Below are positions 1 through 5,842 of a stretch of 10,530 nt of DNA, piece after piece; the first letter of the stretch is position 1, and each line of letters begins with the position of its first letter. Source of the DNA: Elusimicrobiota bacterium (GTDB lineage Bacteria; CG03). The notes beneath the pieces are model-generated. The model had not been told where the DNA came from. It saw only the letters and a list, made by a program, of their open reading frames with translations, and did not search any database. The stretch is taken from positions 1-10,530 of the forward strand of contig JAGHAG010000089.1 in assembly GCA_021161625.1 (NCBI GenBank). Direction: 5' to 3'. The translations under genes were made by a program, and so were the position numbers.

Positions 1-21
1 AAATAAAGTGACAAGAAAAAA

Positions 22-51
22 AGTGGACAGAGGACAGTGGATAGAGGATAG
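22..51 (+). repeat. Purine-rich 7-base tandem tract
   Basis: Four consecutive heptamers read AGTGGAC, AGAGGAC, AGTGGAT and AGAGGAT, followed by AG. Positions 3 and 7 vary, so the consensus is AGWGGAY. Imperfect heptamer tracts of this style are known as STRRs in heterocystous cyanobacteria. Here only the periodicity is seen; no function can be assigned. Confidence 0.75.
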
Positions 52-77
52 TCCGCCTACGCTAAAGCTACGGCGGA
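52..77. repeat. REP-like quasi-palindrome TCCGCC/GGCGGA
   Basis: TCCGCC at 52-57 pairs with GGCGGA at 72-77 around a 14-base interior that is itself a near-palindrome (TACGCT, AA, AGCTAC). The GC-rich stem stands out in AT-rich surroundings. It resembles dispersed REP-type palindromes of many bacterial genomes; copy number elsewhere in this genome cannot be seen. Confidence 0.6.
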
Positions 78-81
78 TATA

Positions 82-105
82 TGTAGCCGCAGACCCTTGG
101 TCTGC
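82..105. repeat. TGTAG-NN hairpin, copy 1
   Basis: TGTAG, two bases, then a perfect 7-base-pair stem (GCAGACC/GGTCTGC) with loop CTT. The 25-base stretch 81-105 recurs at 10397-10421 with two mismatches, both in the two bases before the stem. A relative with another stem lies at 10368-10390. Confidence 0.75.
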
Positions 106-110
106 CAAAA

Positions 111-140
111 AGAGGAAAGAGGATAGAGGAAAGAGGATAG
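111..140 (+). repeat. 14-base tandem duplication of two heptamers
   Basis: AGAGGAAAGAGGAT occurs twice without mismatch (111-124 and 125-138), followed by AG. Each unit is two heptamers (AGAGGAA, AGAGGAT), in phase with the style of the tract at 22-51. Confidence 0.8.
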
Positions 141-150
141 ACAAAATGTC

Positions 151-170
151 ATTCCTGCGGAAGCAGGAAT
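151..170. repeat. ATTCCTGC hairpin repeat
   Basis: A perfect 8-base-pair stem, ATTCCTGC/GCAGGAAT, with loop GGAA, within the context GTC-stem-CCAG. The layout is like widespread dispersed inverted repeats that begin ATTCC and end GGAAT, such as the dRS3-type repeats of Neisseria. No T-run follows, so it is not an obvious terminator. Confidence 0.65.
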
Positions 171-179
171 CCAGAAAAC

Positions 180-210
180 GGAAGTCGGAGGTCGGAAGTC
201 GGAGGTCGGA
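180..210 (+). repeat. 14-base tandem repeat, GGAAGTC/GGAGGTC heptamers
   Basis: GGAAGTCGGAGGTC is present in two perfect copies (180-193, 194-207) plus a partial GGA. It is again made of two heptamers differing at one base. Confidence 0.8.
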
Positions 211-211
211 A

Positions 212-263
212 AATCCCCCTTTGTATTCCCCCCTTTTCAAAAGGGGGGAAAATAGGGGGGATT
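212..263. repeat. Nested C-run/G-run inverted repeat (left copy)
   Basis: The outer arms are AATCCCCC (212-219) and GGGGGGATT (255-263). The inner arms are TTCCCCCCTTTT (226-237) and AAAAGGGGGGAA (239-250) around a single C. The inner stem is a perfect 12 pairs. A differently spaced element with the same plan lies at 10474-10524. It sits just upstream of the first gene. Confidence 0.75.
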
Positions 264-291
264 ATAAGGTTCGGAAAAAACAGGAGGAAAA

Positions 292-1083
292 ATGGATGAT
301 GTAAAGGCTGCAGGTCTTATAATAAAAGAGAAAATTGAACCATCTGAAATTGCTCTTGTTCTCGGCTCCGGTCTTGGAGTATTAACTGAGGAAGCGCAAG
401 GGAAAAAAGAAATTTTTTATTCTGAAATTCCCGGTTTTGCAAAAAGCACGGTGCCCGGTCATGAGGGAAAACTTGTTTCAGGGGAAATTGAAGGAAAAAA
501 GGTTTTGATTCTTTCAGGAAGAATTCATTATTATGAAGGGCATCCCATGGAAAAAATTGCATTTATGATTGACACCCTCGCATTTCTCGGTGTAAAAAAA
601 CTTATCATAACAAATGCGGGCGGTTCTCTGTGGAAAAAACACAAAATCCCTTCTCTAATGCTTTTAAAGGACCACATAAACTTTATGGGAGCAAATCCCT
701 TAAGAGGTGGTCCTCACTTTATTGATATGAGTGACCCTTACAATGAAGAGTTGAGAAAAAAGGTAAAAAAAGTTGCAAAAAAATTGAAAATCAAACTGAA
801 AGAAGGTGTTTACATTGCTGTAAGCGGTCCTTCTTATGAAACAAAAGCAGAAATAAAAATGTTTAGAAAACTTGGTGCTGATGTCGTTGGAATGTCAACA
901 GTCCCTGAGGTAATTGCTGCAAGGAAAAACAACCAAGATGTTATCGGGATTTCCTGCCTTACAAATTATGCCTGTGGTGTTGTAAATAAACCACTGTCAC
1001 ATGAGGAAGTCATAGAATCAGGAAGAATAATTGCTTCTGAATTTATAAAATTGATTAAAGGAATTTTAAGAGAAGTTTTTTAA
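292..1083 (+). CDS. punA: Purine nucleoside phosphorylase (trimeric PNP family)
   Basis: This cytosolic enzyme splits purine (deoxy)nucleosides with phosphate into free base and (deoxy)ribose-1-phosphate. The 263 residues match the usual family length. Visible motifs are LGSGLG (24-29, phosphate loop), VPGHEG (54-59), GRIHYYEG (76-83), TNAGGS (107-112), SGPSYETKAE (178-187, with the base-binding Glu at 183), GADVVGMSTVPE (195-206) and LTNYACG (223-229, with Asn225). The Glu/Asn pair favours 6-oxopurines (inosine, guanosine) over methylthioadenosine. The usual TNAAGG is slightly altered to TNAGGS. The ATG start follows AGGAGG at 282-287 with four bases between. It stands apart from the next gene by about 350 bases but shares a salvage theme with the phosphorylase at 3025. 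The family call is firm; substrate preference is inferred. Confidence 0.95.
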   Translation: MDDVKAAGLIIKEKIEPSEIALVLGSGLGVLTEEAQGKKEIFYSEIPGFAKSTVPGHEGKLVSGEIEGKKVLILSGRIHYYEGHPMEKIAFMIDTLAFLGVKKLIITNAGGSLWKKHKIPSLMLLKDHINFMGANPLRGGPHFIDMSDPYNEELRKKVKKVAKKLKIKLKEGVYIAVSGPSYETKAEIKMFRKLGADVVGMSTVPEVIAARKNNQDVIGISCLTNYACGVVNKPLSHEEVIESGRIIASEFIKLIKGILREVF

Positions 1084-1089
1084 ACCCAT

Positions 1090-1113
1090 CCTGCTCTTTA
1101 TAAAAAGAGCAGG
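1090..1113 (+). terminator. Stem-loop after the PNP gene, possible transcription end
   Basis: CCTGCTCTTT pairs perfectly with AAAGAGCAGG around loop ATAA, 6 bases after the PNP stop; the stem can be lengthened by CAT/ATG with one bulged G. No T-run follows, so it is not a canonical intrinsic terminator. It could stabilise the 3' end of the mRNA or be one more palindromic repeat. Confidence 0.4.
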
Positions 1114-1356
1114 GATGCCCTAAGGGCCGCCCAGCCTTCCATGCCTATGTATTATGTGTATGCGTATACGCTAAAAAAAGAAAAAATCGACTTTATATTG
1201 GCTATACTAAAAATCTTATAAAGAAAAGAGAAAGCAAATTATTATGAGGTATATCTTTGTGAAAACAAGCACGATTGAGAGAAAGAAAGTTAAAGCAGTA
1301 CGGAAGTGCTTGGCGAGGGTTAAAGAAGAGGTTAGAATTATGATGATTAGAAGGCT

Positions 1357-1393
1357 GGGCGGGGTTAACCCCGCCCTATCAGAGATAGGGCGG
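1357..1393 (+). promoter_or_regulatory. Two overlapping, mutually exclusive hairpins
   Basis: A perfect 20-base palindrome, GGGCGGGGTTAACCCCGCCC (1357-1376), overlaps a second hairpin with arms CCGCCCTATC (1371-1380) and GATAGGGCGG (1384-1393) and loop AGA. The segment CCGCCC at 1371-1376 can pair with GGGCGG on either side but not both. This is the geometry of an attenuator or RNA switch, but it could equally be a dispersed repeat. It lies 40 bases before the start of the nuclease gene. Confidence 0.4.
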
Positions 1394-1402
1394 TCCGGAG
1401 GA

Positions 1403-1426
1403 CAGATTTTTCTAACGAAAAATCTG
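1403..1426 (+). promoter_or_regulatory. Hairpin just before the nuclease start codon
   Basis: CAGATTTTTC pairs perfectly with GAAAAATCTG around loop TAAC, ending 7 bases before the TTG start at 1434. If it forms in the mRNA it would hide the region where a ribosome site should lie. The only GGAGG nearby (1397-1401) is upstream of it, far from the start. Confidence 0.4.
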
Positions 1427-1433
1427 GGTTAAA

Positions 1434-3032
1434 TTGGCTGAATGGGAAATTCCTGAAAAAAGCGATTTAACAGAATATCTTTCTTCATTAACACAAAAGC
1501 CCGAACCTTTTATTCGTGCACTTTTTATAAGAGGATATGACAACTTTAAAAAAATTTCAGAATTTTTAAACCCCACCCTTGAATTTGCAAACCTGTTTGA
1601 AAAATTTGCGGAAGTTGAGAAATTGCTTCCTCTCTTAGACAAGTTTGCTCAAAAAAAAGGAAAATGTTTTGTCCCTTCAACACTTGAAGGAATTTTTTCC
1701 GGAATTGTATTGAAAAATGCTTTAGGACTTCCCTCTGATAGCTTAAAACTTGCTCAAACAAATGAAATTTCCTTTGAGATTGATGGACAAGAGTTTTCTT
1801 TTTTGAAGGAAAAATTTATTCTAAACACTTTTACTCTGTGTATTTTCCATATCCTTGCGCAAATTGGAAATTTCAATGAGATAAAAATTGCCTGCGATAT
1901 AGAGACAACAGGATTTTCACCAGGAACAAACGAAATAATTGAAATTGGGGGTGTGAAATTTCAGGGTTTTAAAATTCTGGATAGTTTTTCAAAACTGATA
2001 AAACCAGAAGGGGGAATTCCCCCTCAAATTACCCAACTGACAGGGCTGAGGGATTCGGATTTTCTGGACACAGAACCAAGAGAAAAAGTTTTGAGAGATT
2101 TTTTTGACTGGGTAGATTCTCATACCCTTGTTTTTCACAATGCAGATTTTGACCTTTCCTTTTTGAATTTTGAAATTGCCAGGTTTCTTGGCAAAAAACT
2201 TAACAACAAAATTATTGACACCCTTAAAATTTCAAGAGTAAAACTTCCCTTCCAGAGCCACAAACTTGAGGCACTCAAAGATTTGTTTAAAATTGAAGGG
2301 CTTTCACATCGTGCCTATGATGATGCTGTAACCTGTATGAAAATTTACAACATTCTTACCTATCTTGAAAATCCAAAACTCAAAATTTTTATGGAAGAAA
2401 ACCTTCCGGTTGTTGCGCTGGGTATTTTATGCGAAAATTACGCTCTTGTTGACGAAGCAAGATGGATTGTAAGAGAAGGAACAACCCTTTTTAAAAAAAC
2501 TCACCTTCCATTTTTAAAAGTTGCCCTAAAAGAACTCAAACTGGAAACCTGTGATGCAGATGAAATTCTTGCAATTTTAAAACCCTTCTTGAATGAACTT
2601 TCCCCCTTGGAAGTTTATTCTCTTTTACTTCAAAAAAGCAAATCTAATGTAAAGGGATTTTTCAGGGAAAAACAGAACCTACAAAAACTCGTTTTAAAAA
2701 AAGAAACAAAACAGCAACCCCTTAAAATTGATTTTATCTGGGATGAGTGGTTTGAAAAAAACTTTCCCGCAGTTTATGAAACTTTAAAGCCGTTTGGTGC
2801 GGAAAATCCTCATTTGAAAGTTTTGCTTGAAAATGTAGAAAAAATTTCCTCTACAAAAGAAAAAAATTTTTTTATAATCCAATTTAAGAAAAACGGTGAG
2901 ATTTTTAATATTTTAAGCGATAAGGAAATACAAGATGGTATATATGATATCGTTTTTCATATTGAAAAAATCAGGGGAAAATTCTATTTTTTATTGGAGA
3001 GATTTGCACAAAAGGAGGTAAAAGATGTTTAG
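1434..3032 (+). CDS. RecJ-like scaffold protein with inserted DEDDh (DnaQ-type) exonuclease domain
   Basis: This is a 532-residue cytosolic protein, probably a DNA exonuclease. Residues 1-97 resemble the RecJ N-terminus (WEI near the start, RG at 33-34, EFLNP at 43-47, then KCFV). The RecJ DYDxDG metal site is replaced by STLEGI (82-87). Residues 150-310 form a full DEDDh exonuclease: D155 and E157 in CDIETTG, D240 in HNADFD, H292 and D297 in HRAYDD. RecJ similarity resumes at 324-420, where RecJ has ALGTVAD and PRLNA; here the texts are ALGILCEN and PFLNE. The DHHA1 domain appears missing, and 430-525 matches the RecJ C-terminal OB-like domain (LKID, LKPFGAENP). The 3'-5' activity is inferred from the DnaQ family. 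The TTG start is forced: an in-frame stop lies at 1413-1415 and no in-frame ATG occurs before residue 320. The end overlaps the next gene by 8 bases and carries that gene's ribosome site. Confidence 0.85.
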   Translation: MAEWEIPEKSDLTEYLSSLTQKPEPFIRALFIRGYDNFKKISEFLNPTLEFANLFEKFAEVEKLLPLLDKFAQKKGKCFVPSTLEGIFSGIVLKNALGLPSDSLKLAQTNEISFEIDGQEFSFLKEKFILNTFTLCIFHILAQIGNFNEIKIACDIETTGFSPGTNEIIEIGGVKFQGFKILDSFSKLIKPEGGIPPQITQLTGLRDSDFLDTEPREKVLRDFFDWVDSHTLVFHNADFDLSFLNFEIARFLGKKLNNKIIDTLKISRVKLPFQSHKLEALKDLFKIEGLSHRAYDDAVTCMKIYNILTYLENPKLKIFMEENLPVVALGILCENYALVDEARWIVREGTTLFKKTHLPFLKVALKELKLETCDADEILAILKPFLNELSPLEVYSLLLQKSKSNVKGFFREKQNLQKLVLKKETKQQPLKIDFIWDEWFEKNFPAVYETLKPFGAENPHLKVLLENVEKISSTKEKNFFIIQFKKNGEIFNILSDKEIQDGIYDIVFHIEKIRGKFYFLLERFAQKEVKDV

Positions 3033-4356
3033 TGTGTATGAGGTAATCAAAAAGAAAAGAGACGCATTTGAACTTTCAGATGATGAAATCAAATTCATGA
3101 TTGATGGATTTGTAAAAGAAGAAATTCCTGATTATCAGATGGCTGCTTTTTTAATGGCTGTTTTTTTCAGAGGAATGAGTGGAAGAGAGGCAATGGTCTT
3201 AACCGAATGTATGGTAAATTCTGGCGACAGGGTTGATTTAAGTGCAATAAAGGGTTTTAAGGTTGATAAGCATTCAACAGGCGGGGTTGGTGATACAACA
3301 TCTCTTGTTTTAAATCCTCTTGTTGCTGCCTGTGGCGGAATTGTTGCAAAAATGACAGGACGGGGACTCGGACACACAGGTGGGACAGTTGACAAACTTG
3401 AATCCATTCCGGGTTTTAAAGTAGAACTTCCAAAAGAAAGGTTTATTGAAAATGTAAACAAAATCCACCTTGCCCTTATTTCCCAGACCCAGGACCTTGC
3501 CCCTGCTGACAAAAAAATCTATGCCCTGAGAGATGCAACTGCAACTGTTGACTCAATTCCCTTAATTGCAGGCAGCATTATGAGTAAAAAACTTGCAGCA
3601 GGTGCAGATGGGATTGTACTTGATGTAAAGACAGGTTCGGGCGCTTTTATGGAAAAATATGAAGATGCCATAGAACTTGCAAAAACAATGGTTGAAATTG
3701 GAGAACTTTCAGGAAGAAAAATGGTTGCTCTTATAACATCAATGGAAGAACCTCTGGGTTATGCAATTGGAAATGCTATTGAGGTAAAAGAGGCAATCCA
3801 GACCTTAAAAGGAGAAGGCCCAAAAGACCTTGAGGAACTGTGCGTAAATCTTGGTGCAAACATGCTCCTTATTTCAGGGGTTGTGGCAACTGTTGATGAA
3901 GGAAAAGAAAAAATGAGAAATGCAATAAAAGATGGCTCAGGTTTGAATAAACTCAAACAGATGGTGGAAGCACAGGATGGGAACCCCGAAGCAATAGATA
4001 AACCCAATGAACTTCTTCCAAAAGCAAAAGAGGAAATTCCTGTCTTAAGTCCAAAAGATGGTTTTGTTGAAAAAATAAATGCCCTTGAAGTTGGTCTTGC
4101 TGCAAAAGCACTTGGTGCTGGAAGAGAAAAAAAGGAAGATGTGATTGACCTTGGGGTTGGAATTTATCTAAAGAAAAAAGTCGGAGACCCTGTTAAAAAA
4201 GACGAACCCCTTGCAATTTTTCATTCAAGCGATAAAAAAAGGCATGAGGAAGCAAAAAAGAGATTTCTTGCTGCCTATAAAATAGGTGACAAAAAAGTTC
4301 CTTCTCCAAAACTCATCTTTGCAAAAGTTGATAAAAACGGCGTGGAAGAATATTAA
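3025..4356 (+). CDS. pdp: Pyrimidine-nucleoside (thymidine) phosphorylase
   Basis: Cytosolic enzyme converting thymidine, and possibly uridine or deoxyuridine, plus phosphate into base and (deoxy)ribose-1-phosphate. It is 443 residues, the normal length for the bacterial family (deoA/pdp). Visible are the phosphate-binding KHSTGGVGD (82-90), KMTGRGLGHTGGT (109-121, family signature), and the substrate residues R169, S184 and K188 in YALRD and GSIMSKK, matching the known Arg/Ser/Lys trio. A glycine-rich VKTGSGAFM (201-209) and the C-terminal alpha/beta domain (from about 345) are intact. The ATG follows a very strong AAAGGAGGT (3011-3019) inside the end of the preceding nuclease gene, and the genes overlap by 8 bases, so they are surely co-transcribed and probably translationally coupled. 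Whether it is strict thymidine phosphorylase or broad pyrimidine phosphorylase cannot be decided here. Confidence 0.95.
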   Translation: MFSVYEVIKKKRDAFELSDDEIKFMIDGFVKEEIPDYQMAAFLMAVFFRGMSGREAMVLTECMVNSGDRVDLSAIKGFKVDKHSTGGVGDTTSLVLNPLVAACGGIVAKMTGRGLGHTGGTVDKLESIPGFKVELPKERFIENVNKIHLALISQTQDLAPADKKIYALRDATATVDSIPLIAGSIMSKKLAAGADGIVLDVKTGSGAFMEKYEDAIELAKTMVEIGELSGRKMVALITSMEEPLGYAIGNAIEVKEAIQTLKGEGPKDLEELCVNLGANMLLISGVVATVDEGKEKMRNAIKDGSGLNKLKQMVEAQDGNPEAIDKPNELLPKAKEEIPVLSPKDGFVEKINALEVGLAAKALGAGREKKEDVIDLGVGIYLKKKVGDPVKKDEPLAIFHSSDKKRHEEAKKRFLAAYKIGDKKVPSPKLIFAKVDKNGVEEY

Positions 4357-4639
4357 ATATTCAAGGAAAGTGGAAAGGTAGAAAGGTGGAAAAGAGAAAA
4401 AATAAATTTGAAATTTGCAATGTTTCCTGCTCGTGTTTCTGGCGTCAGGGACGCTCGCGTAAGATGGCTCTCTCTCCGTTCGCTGCGGACTTATTGCAAA
4501 ATTCCTCGCTCTCAGAGCCCTGCCTGCCAGAAACCACTCGCAAAATGGTGAAGGGTTTGGAACATTTGAATTTTGGTAATTGGAATTTGTTTAGGATTTC
4601 GAATTTCGGATTTAAAATTTATAAATTGTAGGGGGAAAG
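4357..4639. repeat. Repeat-rich spacer before apgM
   Basis: It begins with a purine-rich, roughly 7-8-base periodic tract (about 4364-4394, GGAAAGTGGAAAGGTAG style), continues with an AATTTGAAATTTG run, then a more GC-rich block (about 4425-4550) carrying an imperfect inverted repeat, then a GAATTTCGGATTT-style run up to the ribosome site of apgM. An open frame crosses it (4386-4631), but its translation simply reads through repeats and I reject it. TATAAA at 4620-4625 is a possible -10 box with no convincing -35. Confidence 0.6.
4433..4537. repeat. Imperfect inverted repeat in a GC-richer island
   Basis: GTGTTTCTGGCGTCAGGG (4433-4450) is the imperfect reverse complement of CCCTGCCTGCCAGAAACCAC (4518-4537), with about 67 bases between. 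The interior also holds GCTCT-C-AGAGC (4508-4518). The block is more GC-rich than its flanks. It could be a decayed miniature element; no transposase or clear target duplication is seen. Confidence 0.4.
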
Positions 4640-5842
4640 ATGTTTTCTGAAAATTTAATTGCAGAACTTTCACAGAAAACTCCATCAAGAATCTGTTTGA
4701 TTGTTCTGGATGGTCTTGGCGGAATTCCTGTTGATGGCAAAACTGAATTAGAGGTGGCTAAGAAACCAAATCTTGATGAATTTGCAAAGAATTCTGTCTG
4801 CGGGGTGAGTGTGCCTGTTGCCCTTGGAATTTCCCCGGGTTCAGGCCCGGGTCATCTTGCCCTTTTTGGATACAACCCCATGACATATATTATTGGCAGA
4901 GGAATTCTTGAAGCACTCGGCATTGGTGTTGAAGTTGGAGAATTTGACCTTGCTACAAGAGCAAATTTTGCAACCCAGAAAAACGGAATTATTGTTGACA
5001 GAAGAGCAGGAAGAATTTCAACAGAAGAAAACAAAAGAATTGTAGAAATTTTAAGGCAAAACATTAAAGAAATTGACGATGTAAAGGTTTCCATATATCC
5101 AGGAAAAGAACACAGGTTTGTTGTAATTTTTACAGGCGAGGACCTTTCAGACAATCTCACGGATGCAGACCCACAAAAAGAAGGACTCCCTCCAAAAGAA
5201 GCACAGGCAAAGGACTCCTCAGCAGCAAGGTCCCAAAGAATTGTAAATGCATTTATAAAAAAAGCAAAAGAAGTTTTAAAAGATGAACCAAAGGCAAATA
5301 CTATTCTTTTAAGAGGATTTTCTGTTCCACCCAACATCCCAAAAATGAGCCATCTTTACAAACTCACCTGCGGTGCTTTTGCAACATATCCAATGTATAA
5401 GGGTCTTGCACGGCTTGTTGGAATGGAAATTGTTGAGTGTGGAAGCACTCTTGAAACGCAGATAAACACATTTAAAAAGCAAAATAAAAAGTTTGACTTT
5501 ATCTTTTTTCACTACAAGCCGACTGACTCAAGAGGCGAGGACAGAGATTTTGAAGGCAAGGTAAAGGCAATTGAAGAATTTGATTCGGTTCTTCCAGAAA
5601 TTTTAAACGAAAACTTTGATGTTGTTGCAATAACATCAGACCACTCAACGCCTGCAAAAATGGGTTCTCATTCCTGGCATCCCTGCCCTGTTGCAATAAG
5701 AGCAAAATACGAACCAAAAGATGAAGTTTCTTCCTTTACAGAAAAAGAAATGAGAAAAGGAAATCTTGGAAGAATATGGGCAACTGATATAATGCCTATT
5801 CTTCTTGCAAATGCAGGCAAACTTAAAAAATTTGGTGCTTGA
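4640..5842 (+). CDS. apgM: 2,3-bisphosphoglycerate-independent phosphoglycerate mutase, ApgM type
   Basis: Cytosolic enzyme interconverting 3- and 2-phosphoglycerate in lower glycolysis or gluconeogenesis. It belongs to the archaeal-type (ApgM) branch of the alkaline phosphatase superfamily, not the longer GpmI. Of its 400 residues, D24 in VLDGLGG, S68 in SPGSGPGHLALFGYNP (the likely phospho-acceptor serine), H291/K293/D296 in FHYKPTD, D334/H335 in TSDHSTP and H344 in GSHSWHP make up the expected metal and phosphate sites. DSRGEDRDFEGK replaces the GHDGD of archaeal members; I believe a GED form is common in bacterial ApgM. The ATG follows GGGGGAAAG (4631-4639). It opens the long co-directional gene run; the next gene starts inside or just after its end. 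Confidence 0.93.
   Translation: MFSENLIAELSQKTPSRICLIVLDGLGGIPVDGKTELEVAKKPNLDEFAKNSVCGVSVPVALGISPGSGPGHLALFGYNPMTYIIGRGILEALGIGVEVGEFDLATRANFATQKNGIIVDRRAGRISTEENKRIVEILRQNIKEIDDVKVSIYPGKEHRFVVIFTGEDLSDNLTDADPQKEGLPPKEAQAKDSSAARSQRIVNAFIKKAKEVLKDEPKANTILLRGFSVPPNIPKMSHLYKLTCGAFATYPMYKGLARLVGMEIVECGSTLETQINTFKKQNKKFDFIFFHYKPTDSRGEDRDFEGKVKAIEEFDSVLPEILNENFDVVAITSDHSTPAKMGSHSWHPCPVAIRAKYEPKDEVSSFTEKEMRKGNLGRIWATDIMPILLANAGKLKKFGA

Larger units (their letters stand above)
1..291. repeat. Composite intergenic repeat cluster (left end)
   Basis: This gene-free stretch is almost entirely short repeats. In order it has a purine-rich 7-base periodic tract, a GC-rich quasi-palindrome, a TGTAG-led hairpin, a second 7-base tract, an ATTCCTGC hairpin, a third periodic tract and a nested C-run/G-run inverted repeat. 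These are listed separately. An open frame crosses it but runs through all the repeats and shows no protein-like character, so I do not call a gene. The only gene signal is the AGGAGG at 282-287 serving the purine nucleoside phosphorylase. The same element families recur at the right end of the window. Confidence 0.8.
1084..1433. other. Hairpin-rich 350-base spacer
   Basis: This holds a strong stem-loop at 1090-1113, a small GCCC/GGGC hairpin at 1117-1127, a 10-base palindrome GCGTATACGC at 1162-1171, and three closely packed inverted repeats at 1357-1426. TATACT at 1203-1208 looks like a -10 box but has no acceptable -35 at 16-18 bases. A 62-codon frame at 1244-1432 has no ribosome site, and its last third is made by the palindromes, so I do not call it a gene. 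Confidence 0.6.

Noticed and set aside
1..291. CRISPR array
   Set aside because: The repeats are 7-14 bases, directly adjacent, with no regular unique spacers, and no cas gene is present.
8..304. 98-codon open frame across the left repeat cluster
   Set aside because: It is made entirely of tandem and inverted repeats and runs into the PNP start; its composition follows the repeats, not a protein.
1203..1208. TATACT as a promoter -10 box
   Set aside because: No acceptable -35 sequence is found 16-18 bases upstream, and the whole stretch is AT-rich.
1244..1432. 62-codon open frame ending one base before the nuclease start
   Set aside because: It has no ribosome site, and its last third is produced by the palindromes at 1357-1426. 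It could be a leader peptide, but nothing positive supports this.
4386..4631. 81-codon open frame in the spacer before apgM
   Set aside because: It reads straight through repeat sequences, lacks a ribosome site and shows no protein-like pattern.
4852..5337. 161-codon minus-strand frame inside apgM
   Set aside because: It lies fully antisense to a clear enzyme gene, and other minus-strand frames in this window look the same. No independent ribosome site or recognised motif.
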